Shown here: piece by piece, positions 44,860 through 54,023 of the stretch
Layout of the letters: each line of letters opens with the position of its first letter
Numbering within the stretch: the first letter of the stretch is position 1
Assembly: GCA_015146655.1 (NCBI GenBank)
Contig: VKHL01000068.1
Coordinates: 1-64,000, forward strand
Origin: Ochromonas danica
Taxonomy: Eukaryota > Sar > Chrysophyceae > Chromulinales > Chromulinaceae
Reading direction: 5' to 3'
DNA: 64,000 nucleotides
Program-made: the position numbers and the translations under genes
Notes under the pieces: model-generated
The model's database searches: none
Told to the model about the DNA's origin: nothing
Seen by the model: only the letters and a program-made list of their open reading frames with translations

Positions 44860-47208
44860 TTAACACAAAATGCAGCGAGAGACATCCTTCGAAGCTACTG
44901 TATTTGTCATGCTTCTTTCATCAATGGGACTTTGTTCAATTTCTTTTGTCCTTCCAAACATAGATTCGCAAAAATCTTGGTCAACGCTGCTGTCAACACA
45001 ATCTGTTATCCAGCTGGAACCAGAGATGATTGTTAACTGAATTTTAGGTAGTTTTCTCTTTTTACCCAATACTGTCTTGACCAGGTCACTGCTAAATGCC
45101 AATTCACATATGCTCATTGAGCTTGGGGTTACGGTCTTTGTAGTGGTGAGCAGCAGCCTAATCTTTGTCACTCGAAGACTAATCTTCTCTAAAGCAGCAA
45201 TTAGTTTCAGAAAGCCTACCTGTGCCTTTACTGATATCCCAGCAATGGTGGACGCATCCACCTTCGAAAGGTCCTGGTGATCGCAATAGTTCTTCACCAT
45301 TGTGGCTTCAACACCTGGCGTAACTCTCACATTGTATCTCCCTCCTTTGCACTGCCATCCAATCAGCTCGTATGTTGCTTCATCATGATGATGATCATTT
45401 TGGGCAATAGTCCACGCATCCAATCCAATCTCGTTTCTCCACTTTAAAGCTATTCCAAAGAATGGCTTCAAGCAGTCGATGGACGAAATATCGACAGGTA
45501 AAGACTTATCAGACAATGATGGACTCTCACAGGCAATAATCTTGAATTGTAGAGAATTGTTGTCTAGCTCAATAGTCGCTTCACCTTTCTTCGCCCAGTT
45601 CTCTCCAATCAACGAAAATACCTTGCCGCGCACAAGAGACTCTAACGCGCTGCCAGCATTAATGTTAATAACTTCTTCTCCCTCGACGATGCCTCGCACC
45701 ATGAAAGATACGACAGTCAGTTTTATCGATTGTGGAATGTTTAAAACTCCAGCTTCCTTTAGATAAGTGATATCATACGGTATTGTCACTTGGAGTTTTG
45801 AATCTTCTTCATAGAGTACACTTACGTCCACAGCCGTATTGATAGTCCGGATAGCATTATAGTCGATATCATTGAATAGCGCCTTTAACACATTTACTAA
45901 TTCATGCTTAGGAACAGCCGCATTTTGTTTTGCCGCAAAATAAGTCAATATGCCTCTGTAGCGATTGTCTGCTAAAAGTTCTTCACGACTAAACCGTCGC
46001 TTGCAATCAAAATTTGACAAGGAAGACCTAAACGATTTACCCTCTCTCTTTTCCTCGGCGATAGTCATATCGCTGAGTGCACCACAGATTTCCAATTTCA
46101 AATGGAACTCGTGGATAAAACGACCAATTCCGCCTGTGTAGTCCAATAGGTCACGCACATCTTCATCAGAAAGCTTCCACGTTGGATATCGCACTGTCAA
46201 AAATTTCCTTAAAGTTTCGATATTTCTTAGAGCAGGAACAAAATAAAACCGATACAAAGTCCCATTAAAATTGGGATATCCTTGAGATCTCCATTCATCT
46301 TCTTCGCCTTGTGGTGAAGTGCTTTTGAAGAGATGGGACCTCAGATTGACAGAGGAGCCAGTGATGATGCCCAGAGTAGCACAGCATCGACTGGCATCAG
46401 CCATTTGCTGAGTAATCCTTTTACCTAGGTTACTATTATCAGCATTTTTAACAAAAAAGCGCTGAAACTCATCCATAAATAACACAATGTCGATTCCTTT
46501 TGCACTTAGACACCGAAGAATGGCTCCCACGTCATCGTCGTCGACAGCTCCTTCTAAAACCTCTGAAAATCGTTGTCTAAGCATATGATCAATCGTGATC
46601 CACGTTCGCTGGTCTTCATTTACAAAATAATAAATAGGAGTCATTCGCTTTAATAGAATTGCGCAAGATAACGCAATTGCTCTGGATATTGTCGACTTAC
46701 CGACACCTTCTACCCCTCCAATCACTATATGCCCGGAGTTGCTTTCATTACCATATATAAGTAAATTCTCCCGCTTTAATAACTCTATCGCAGTTTCCGA
46801 TACAATTCGTTTCAGACGTTCGTTGTTCATATATAACGGTGGCAAATACAAGTTATGGGCTGGGGGTAATTTCTTTGCAATATTCCAGATGTTTTTAGAA
46901 TTTTTTAAGAAGGAATCCAATTTATCCATACTTCCATTAAAATTAGTCCTGCATGCTATAAATTCGTTTGCTGTCTGGGTGGTGATGTTCAATTGCTTGA
47001 CCTTGTCAAGGGAATACACCTCACAAACAACGAGCTCGCGCAATTTAGCGAGGCTTTCCTCAAATGAATCACTGCTGAGCACGCTAAATTTACTCATCCT
47101 CAGACTCTTGTACGTAGACGTTTGATTGGTGGCGGAGAAAAGGTTTTGCAGCAACAGATGGGGACAGACACCAGGACAGTGGCATTGTTGTTCGAAGTCA
47201 ACAGTCAC
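44860..47208 (-). CDS. Crinkler (CRN)-like P-loop NTPase fused to a PD-(D/E)XK nuclease-like domain
   Basis: Intronless frame of 782 codons; an internal ATG at 47097 (MSKFSVLSSD) is a likelier start. A P-loop NTPase occupies about residues 120-370: Walker A GGVEGVGKS (164-172) and Walker B DIVLFMDEF (240-248, D246/E247). A winged-helix-like linker follows. The C-terminal region matches a restriction-endonuclease-like core: Glu523 in a helix (GSALESLVRGKV), Asp597 in NEIGLDAW, and Gln-x-Lys at 619-621 (GWQCKGG). NTPase plus REase-fold nuclease is the core architecture described for Crinkler-type eukaryotic effectors, first known from oomycetes and later from many free-living protists. I see no LxLFLAK-like leader. 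AT-rich codon use and lack of introns set it apart from neighbours. The frame looks whole. Confidence 0.7.
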   Translation of the reverse strand: MTVDFEQQCHCPGVCPHLLLQNLFSATNQTSTYKSLRMSKFSVLSSDSFEESLAKLRELVVCEVYSLDKVKQLNITTQTANEFIACRTNFNGSMDKLDSFLKNSKNIWNIAKKLPPAHNLYLPPLYMNNERLKRIVSETAIELLKRENLLIYGNESNSGHIVIGGVEGVGKSTISRAIALSCAILLKRMTPIYYFVNEDQRTWITIDHMLRQRFSEVLEGAVDDDDVGAILRCLSAKGIDIVLFMDEFQRFFVKNADNSNLGKRITQQMADASRCCATLGIITGSSVNLRSHLFKSTSPQGEEDEWRSQGYPNFNGTLYRFYFVPALRNIETLRKFLTVRYPTWKLSDEDVRDLLDYTGGIGRFIHEFHLKLEICGALSDMTIAEEKREGKSFRSSLSNFDCKRRFSREELLADNRYRGILTYFAAKQNAAVPKHELVNVLKALFNDIDYNAIRTINTAVDVSVLYEEDSKLQVTIPYDITYLKEAGVLNIPQSIKLTVVSFMVRGIVEGEEVININAGSALESLVRGKVFSLIGENWAKKGEATIELDNNSLQFKIIACESPSLSDKSLPVDISSIDCLKPFFGIALKWRNEIGLDAWTIAQNDHHHDEATYELIGWQCKGGRYNVRVTPGVEATMVKNYCDHQDLSKVDASTIAGISVKAQVGFLKLIAALEKISLRVTKIRLLLTTTKTVTPSSMSICELAFSSDLVKTVLGKKRKLPKIQLTIISGSSWITDCVDSSVDQDFCESMFGRTKEIEQSPIDERSMTNTVASKDVSRCILC

Positions 47209-48765
47209 AGGTCAACTTAAGAACCGGAAAGTCCATCTTCTACTTCCGCAAATCGCTTTTTCTAGACTTTTTCCAAACTCGATTAATTTTAGGCCTTCCA
47301 ACCTTAACTTAGCAAGTAACAGCCAGTGAACTTATCATGACACGCTAACATGACATCTATGAAAACGAAAAAAATCTCCTCCCACATTTAACTAAATGTT
47401 ACAAGAAAAATATCAAAAAATAGAAGAACTTAGGGGCTACAAGAATGCTCATACAAGTCAATACTCAATTCCTAACAGTAACGACGAAATTCTAATTCTT
47501 TTGGTTCAATGTTTTCGATGGTTCGGTCTATTTTGCGAAATATTTGCGAACGGAAAGGACTTTTGATGCCCAGAGTCGTCAGGACAATATCTGCCACTTG
47601 TTTTATGAGTCCAAGTTCGATCGTGCAAGAATCCGTTCCAGCAGTCGGAGATCGAATGCATGCAAAAGTAGTGACCAAACACCGCAATTGTGCCCTTCAG
47701 TGATTTCTTCCACTCCCTCTTCTTCTTTCCAACTTCTTGCCACTTTTTCTATCAAAAGCATGGTAATAAACAACACAAAGCTCATAAAACCACAATCCAA
47801 AGCGATTTGGCTTACATTTCACTCGAGGAATGTTGATACTATCACCATTGATTGGTATCACCATAGTGACACAATAGACTGGAAGCTCTTGCTTTATAGT
47901 CGCTGAGGAGCATAATACCAGTCACGAATCTTCCATACTTTTACGATCAAGTCTTCATCATAAAAGGGCAAGAAAAGGCCCAGAAGACACGAATCTCTGG
48001 AATTAAGCATGCAGCGATAATCAAAAACAATGGCTCTCGGAGGAAAGACCCATGTTCTTCCAGTTATTATCTTGAACTCTCTGGCAGCCAACGGAAACCT
48101 TTGTCTTTTTACTACCTTTTTCACCTGGTTGATCTTCAAGAAATTTAAAGAATATAAGAAAAAGATGATTGGAGATCGATAAAGAAACTCATGAACATTA
48201 ATAGATATGTGACGAGTTTCTTCCAAATTTTTTATTTTTTAATTTTTTAATTTTGGTAAATGTCATCAAGAGTCATCTTTGACCGTTTCTTATTATGACT
48301 ATTTTCCATCTTATCTCTTGATTGGCTTGGAGTTGTGATGGACTCCAATATAGAAAAATGAATTTGCCAAGAGGACTGGGCAAAACCGAAAAAGAAATTT
48401 GGGGTTTTGGGAAATGTCATGTTTGCGTGTCATGACAAGTTCGCACTGCTTTGTCAGAGTTTTGAAGGGACTACCCACCTTAGGAACAACTCGTTTATGC
48501 TTGAGAGAAAATGAAGAAATGGCTTCTCGACGCATCCGAACTGGATACGTCCAAAAGCGCGACTTGGAAAAAGTGCGTTTATGTTTTTGACTTGGTGTTT
48601 CGATGACTTGATGTCTTGACTTGATGTCACAAAAAAATGTTTGCCTTTGCTCACACAAGAGCTTCTTCTTCTTCTTGTCAGCACCATATCATGATGGCAT
48701 TGGAAGGAGAGAATATCATCATCATTTTCTCCTTCTAATGCCTTTATTTTCTCCTTTCTCACTAC
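47209..48765. other. AT-rich gene-poor stretch between CRN-like gene and segmental copy
   Basis: About 1.55 kb with no confident gene. The first 150 bases upstream of the CRN-like gene contain TCAACTTAAGAA and CTTAACTTAG elements. On the minus strand, short frames (47472-47687, 47603-47800, 47894-48226) are interrupted. A patch near 47740-47880 translates to IPRVKCKPNRFGLWFYELC, faintly like a piggyBac-type DDE transposase block, so a decayed DNA transposon is possible but weakly supported. A plus-strand 63-codon frame at 48399-48590 is not recognised. Confidence 0.3.
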
Positions 48766-49795
48766 CTGGTAGTGATAAATATACCGTCGATGATGCACTC
48801 TCCGTTAGTTCTCTGGCTGTGAATATTTTCAAACGTAAAGTCATCGCTACTGACTTGTCTCCAGACCTTCGTGAAGAAGATTGGAAGATAGTGTGCGAAG
48901 AGTCCGCCATCACCACTAACACCACTACTACTCCTTCACTCACAGACTGTCTGGCTATTTGGCACTTCCTGGAGATGGAATAGCAATATGAAGAAGTCAA
49001 GAGGAGACAAGTGAAGAAACCTAGCATCTCTTCTTTGTGTGCCAGGGGACAAGATGGGGATGTAGGCAATACGTGCCAAGGGACTTTTCACAATCTCTAC
49101 AGGCACGACAGCCTTCTGCTCCTTCACGACCTCCCCTTGACTTCTTCCATTCATTGATATTCTGTCTGTCTGTCTGTCTGTTGTGTGATAGAGATCTGAA
49201 ACTATCGCAAATCCTCGAGACCAAATCCTATCAGCCCAACCCTTCCAAACCTTCAACAGCGAAGAAACTAACTGTGAAGAAACCTAAACCAACAACAACT
49301 GCGACGAAGTCACTGAGTCAGTTGCCACCACCACCACCATCATCATCATCATCGTCGTCGTCGTCTGCTGCTGCTGCTGGTGTTAGTGCTAGTGCTGACG
49401 CTGGTGCTTCCTCTACTGCTTCTGCTATTCGTGCTTCTATCCCTAAGACTACAGTGAAGAAGAAGAATGGTGTGGATGGTCAGAAGGTGTTGTCAACCTG
49501 CTCAGTCTCTACAGTGACTCCCAAGGATGTTAAAAATGGAAGCACAGCTATTGGATCTGGTGGTATCACGACGAGCAATCCTGTTGCAAGTGCTGCTGTA
49601 GATACAGGTCCAGCTGATGATGTAGTTACAAAGCCTCTGGTGATGAAGAGCGATCATGATGGCAATCCCTCCTCCTCTTCTTCTTCTTCAACCGCTCAAC
49701 CTGATCCTCCTGTTCTCAATGTCGACCCTGATATGGTGTTAGCAAAAAGCATTCCTCCTGCTCTAATCACTGGTGAAGCTGGGCATACTAGCTAG
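48766..49795 (+). pseudogene. Rearranged partial copy of the orphan gene at 43614-44672
   Basis: Begins at ACTACCTGGTAGTGATAAATA, matching copy 1 from about 43634, so the first six codons and promoter are absent. It follows copy 1 almost exactly to the WHFLE codons (about 48972). The next roughly 165 bases (48973-49138) match copy 1 only on the opposite strand: the segment corresponding to about 43856-44034 has been inverted in place. From about 49145 the direct match resumes through the Ser/Ala-rich tail to the same stop codon, with near-perfect identity. Unless rescued by new exons, the copy cannot make the same protein, although the tail frame (49037-49795) remains open. Confidence 0.8.
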
Positions 49796-50022
49796 TGTTG
49801 GTATGTACTTTGCATCAACATTTCCTGTCCTGACTCTAAAATAAGAAGTACTCCTGTTACTAGATAGTACTTTGTTCCTCCTCGTAGCTGCTGTTATCCT
49901 TTACACTACATACCAACACTAGCTACTGGACTAGATAATAAATGCAAATAAAAATGTTGAACATTAACTGCAATCGACATCAGAAGTATCATAACTCGTA
50001 ACTTAAACAATATGTTTAAAAC

Positions 50023-50376
50023 AACACAATCTGTTATCCAGCTGGAACAAGAGATGTTTGTTAACTGTAGTTTAGGTATTTTTCTCTAATTACCCAATAC
50101 TCTCTTGACCAGCAGGTCACTGTCAAATGCCAAATTCAAGTATTTTCATGGAGTGTGAGGTTACAGTCTTTGCAGTGCTCTCACATTGTATCTCCCTCCT
50201 TTGCACTGCCATCCAATCAGCTCATATGTTGCTTCATCATGATGATGATCATTTTGGGCAATAGTCCAACAAGCATCCAATCCAATCTCGTTTTCCCACT
50301 TCCAAGCTATTCCTATATTTGTTGGAAGTGGGAAAACGAAATTGGATTGGATGCTTGTTGGACTATTGCCCAAAAT
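50023..50376 (-). pseudogene. Remnant of a CRN-like gene (partial copy of 44860-47208)
   Basis: Fossil: a short broken piece of the 3' part of the Crinkler-like gene, lying downstream of the duplicated orphan gene exactly as the intact gene does in the original arrangement. It shares blocks with the REase-like region of the intact copy and is clearly incomplete, with several breaks. High similarity in places suggests a fairly recent duplication. Its right end is folded into an inverted repeat. Confidence 0.75.
50251..50376. repeat. Fold-back inverted repeat, 55-nt arms
   Basis: Left arm 50251-50305 and right arm 50322-50376 are reverse complements with one mismatch, separated by 16 bases. 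The left arm is CRN-like gene sequence, so the right arm is a short inverted re-copy of it. This marks the outer edge of the segmental duplication. Confidence 0.88.
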
Positions 50377-50657
50377 AGTGAAGAACTATTAGGTAGTAGG
50401 AGTTTTCGATGATGGTTCAAGTGCAGCATAGTTGGTTCTTGTGAGTATTGTTATTGCACTGATACCACTGTCTGCGATTCCATTCAGTACTCTGTAGGGG
50501 TCTTAGAGGTTTTGCCGAGAAATTTAGCATGCAATGTAGAAGGGAATAGTTTAACTTAATAAGTACAGTTTAACTTAAGAAGGACTGTCCTGTTGCGGAG
50601 ATGGTGGGTCTGCATCACGGGACAGTGTGTCGAATTAAATCAATCAGTCTTAGCATC
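50377..50657. promoter_or_regulatory. Upstream region of the LRR gene
   Basis: No coding potential. Two copies of TTTAACTTAA (near 50549 and 50568), the second extended to TTTAACTTAAGAAGG, lie 80-110 bases before the LRR start codon. The same extended element occurs upstream of BCD1 at 4363-4377. Candidate promoter motif. Confidence 0.4.
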
Positions 50658-51538
50658 ATGAATCTCTCCTTGTTTTTTATTGCTATCAGCATTTTAGTGC
50701 TTAGCACAAGTGCATTGGATAAACCTGATGCCAATGATGATCAATATGCTTTTCTCACGGAACTCTATGAAAACACTTCTGGTGAGATGTGGACAAATAA
50801 TACTAACTGGTTGAAGAGAGATGATAATACGACTCTATGCAACTGGTATGGAGTGACATGTTCTGGTAAATGGGTTCAGAAGTTATATCTGGATGGCAAC
50901 GGTCTTGGTGGTCCTCTGCCTGATTCATGGGAACGATTGCCTTATTTAGAATCCATCGACCTCTCCAGCAACAAGTAAGTCCATCTACTATTTATCACCA
51001 CGGACATTCTTACCATGTTATGTTAACATGAAATAGGCTGTTAGGTACTTTGCCAGCATCAATTGGTAATCTTGCCCTGGACACACTCATTCTTTCACAC
51101 AATTCTCTAAGAGGAACCATTCCTTCCAGTATCGGCAAATCGAATGCTCGTTTGCTCTATCTTGATGATAATCAGCTTAGTGGAACTCTTCCTTCAAGCT
51201 TGGCAACTAATCATCTGCAAGGGTTTACTATTGATCTGAACAAACTCTCTGGCACTGTGCCAAGCCAATTCGGCCAGTTGGGCTCTCAGCTGATTGTTAT
51301 CAATGGTGCTTTCAATGACTTTACTGGCACTCTTCCAGTGGGTGTTTGCAGTGCTGTCTCTTGTAACTTCCAGTACAATGCTCATCTGGGCTGCCCCTCT
51401 CAGAGCGCTTGTGGCAAGTGTTATCTTCCACAATGCAATTGCGGTCTAGTCTGTTACTCCAATAGTGACTGTGCTGGTGGTAGTTGCAGCACTTGCTCAA
51501 AGGGACCTTGGGGATATAAAACATGTGGTGGAAAGTAA
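50658..51538 (+). CDS. Secreted leucine-rich repeat protein with Cys-rich tail
   Basis: Two exons (50658-50974, 51037-51538), 272 aa. A signal peptide (MNLSLFFIAISILVLS..SALD) is followed by an LRRNT-type cap (WTNNTNWLKRDDNTTLCNW / YGVTCSG), then about six plant/stramenopile-type LRRs with the LxxLxLxxNxLxGxIP pattern (LDTLILSHNSLRGTIPSSIG; LLYLDDNQLSGTLPSSLA). The tail is Cys-rich (about 190-272: CPSQSACGKCYLPQCNCG..) and has no transmembrane helix or kinase, so it is probably secreted or wall-bound. Plant RLK/PGIP-like ectodomains share this LRR class. Function unknown; recognition or adhesion are options. The frame starts at the ATG that gives an immediate signal peptide. Confidence 0.82.
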
Positions 51539-51780
51539 GGAAGCAGCAGAAGAAGAAGAAGAAGAAGCAGAATATGTATCAGATCGACCATCAGCAGTTG
51601 TTCTAGCGAAAGATAGACAACACCAAATAGTATTGACCCTCTTACTGATAGGGCCTACAAACCTTTCAAATATACTAGATAGAAATGATAGCAATCTTAA
51701 GGAAAGGAAGTACTACAAGAAGAAAGTTAATTGATCACTTGCAAGCAATCACATGGTATTGTCATTGTTGTTCTTTTGAT

Positions 51781-53485
51781 TTACACTGAAGTTGCGCCAT
51801 ATTTGGCTCGATAAGCTTCGATCTCCTCGAGAGGTACCAGCGATTGACCTTTCTGGCTTGCCTCATTAACATAAGCAATAAGATGGCGAAGTTGGACTAT
51901 GGAAAAGACAGGGAAGCCATACGTCTCCGTGACTTGTTGGATGGCGGACAAGACAGTGTCCTCCGACGCACGCTCCTGTCGGTCCAGACACACAACAGTT
52001 GCCACTATGTTTGCTTCAGCATGATGAAGGATATCAACCGCCTCGCGAATAGCAGTTCCAGCGGTAATAACATCATCAATGATAAGAACACGGCGGCCTT
52101 TCAGACTTGCACCGACAAGTACTCCACCTTCTCCATGATCTTTGGCTTCCTTGCGGTTATAGGAAACTTCCTTGCTTTCTCCGTACAAGCTCAACCAGGC
52201 AGTTGAAAAGGCAGCAGCCAAGGGAATGCCTTTGTAGGCAGGACCAAAGATCACATCAAACTCCAGGCCACTCTCACGCACTGCTCGAGCATAGCAGAGG
52301 CCCAAGACACTCAGGCTCTTTCCAGAGCAAAAGTTTCCGGCATTAAAGAAATAAGGTGACTGACGGCCAGACTTGAGTTTGAAAGAACCAAAGCGGAGAG
52401 CCTGTTCAGCCAAAGCAAAGGACAGAAATTCTCTCTGGTAATCTTTCAACTCTCCTTGCTCGAGAGGCACGGGAGGAGGTTGAACACGAGTATGATTCTC
52501 ACGAAGGACATTGATTTCATCTCGTAAAGTGGAAGCAGCTTTAGCAATGTCACTAGCTTTAGAAATAGCACGGGAGACAGAAACTAATAGCCCACTACCA
52601 TCCTGACGAAGTCCTACTCGACAGACACCCTGAAGAACCCGTCAACACAAGATTGTTATTATGCATACCTATGATAAGATGTAGTTAGGGGAGATAATAC
52701 CTCAGGCTCTCCTCCCTGGGCTCCTACACCAGGGCAAAGAATCCAAGCCTCTGGTGCACTCGCTCGCACTTTACCCAGAGAGTCCAAATCCGTCGCTCCA
52801 GCAACGAAACCAAGAGAAGGCTCCTTTAAGTTCTCATTCCACTTGGAGGTTAGTTTCAATACGACCTCAAATAGCTGACTTCCTTCTTCGAGTCGTTGTT
52901 GTTGCAGCTCTGCGGAGGAAGGGTTGGACGTCTTGCACAATACAAACGCACCTTTCCCTTCATAAGCTCCAGTCACAAAAGGCTTGATGGAATCCCAACC
53001 CATATAAGGATTTAATGTCACACAGTCAGCACCAAATACATCGTAAGCAGAGCTGGCATAGGCCTATTAGATATCATCCATACAGTGAAAAAACGAAACA
53101 CTCGTGTAAGAGAGAGATTACTTACTGCTGCCGTAGTGTCGATATCACCTCGTTTACAGTCTAATATCACAGGGATATCAGAGGGAATCTCTTTAATAAC
53201 GGCTTGTAAGGCAGCAAAGCCTTCCGCTCCAAAGCATTCAAAGAAAGCTGAGTTAGGCTTGAATGCTGCAGCATAAGGATGACTCTCTTGGATGATACGA
53301 GAACAGAATGCGGCAGCAGCGGTGGCGCTTGGTTCAGGCAACTATATCAAATGAGATGAATAAAACAGATACAAGGCCATGGGAGAAGACTATCTTACCT
53401 GTGACACGTGAGGGTCCAGTCCAATACAGAGAAGACTATTTGACTTTGCTACACGCTCTTCTAACTTTTTAATGAAAGTGGTCAT
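51781..53485 (-). CDS. UMPS: Bifunctional OMP decarboxylase - orotate phosphoribosyltransferase (inverted UMP synthase)
   Basis: Four exons (53399-53485, 53126-53341, 52701-53063, 51781-52629), 504 aa. The N-terminal half is OMP decarboxylase: IGLDPHVS, catalytic LDCKRGDID (residues 89-97), CPGVGAQGGEPE and SRAISKA. The C-terminal half is orotate phosphoribosyltransferase: KLKSGRQSPYFFNAG, IFGPAYKGIPLAAAFS and the PRPP loop RVLIIDDVITAGTA (about 398-411). Together these make UMP from orotate. OMPDC-before-OPRT is the reverse of the animal/plant order and is known from stramenopiles, kinetoplastids and some bacteria, so it is useful lineage evidence. All catalytic motifs are intact. It complements the UPRT salvage gene at 1.4 kb. 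Confidence 0.95.
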
Positions 53486-54023
53486 CTCTTCTATTCCAAT
53501 GAATATATTCTCCTCCCACACACACGCAGCAGTCAGCAATCGAGTGAAATTGGATGAAAATATGCTCAACTATTGTTGTGTTGCGTGGTTCGCTGTCAAC
53601 CCACTGTTTGACTTATCACAATCTACTAGCCTACTATCAAGACAATGCTAAAGTAGTGACTACAGAGAAGTATAGAAGCCATCTGATCTGTTTCCTAATT
53701 ACTGACTAAAAATCATTACTAAGCTTGTCATACAAACTGTTTTGAATTAAACACGATCTTGTTTTCATCATAATCAAGGGTTTTGATCTGTTGCTCTGCT
53801 ATCTAGAGATATCCTGCCTTCATTGGTATCCGCTGCTAACCCATACAATCAAAAACATTGTCAAGAAGGTTACCCACTCTAACACTCATTTCCAATTTCA
53901 TCAAACCAGTCAATTAATCAATCAGGGACTTCTTCAGGATTGTCTCTGTTTAGGTCCAACATCAAGCTACACCTAACAACAGAATGTACACCTGGCCAAT
54001 GGACCTCAATCAAGAATGAGAAC
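53486..54023. other. Intergenic between UMPS and the RING-BRCT gene
   Basis: About 540 bases: promoter of UMPS at its left end and the 3' flank of the RING-BRCT gene at its right end. Short frames (53791-53976, 53918-54148) have no recognisable features; the latter is a shadow of the last BRCT exon. Confidence 0.45.

Noticed and set aside
49037-49795. Independent gene on the plus strand
   Set aside because: It is the tail of the rearranged copy of the orphan gene read through the inverted segment; no own start context.
51465-51734. Plus-strand frame overlapping the LRR gene end
   Set aside because: Different frame of the Cys-rich tail plus 3'UTR GAA repeats; no protein features.
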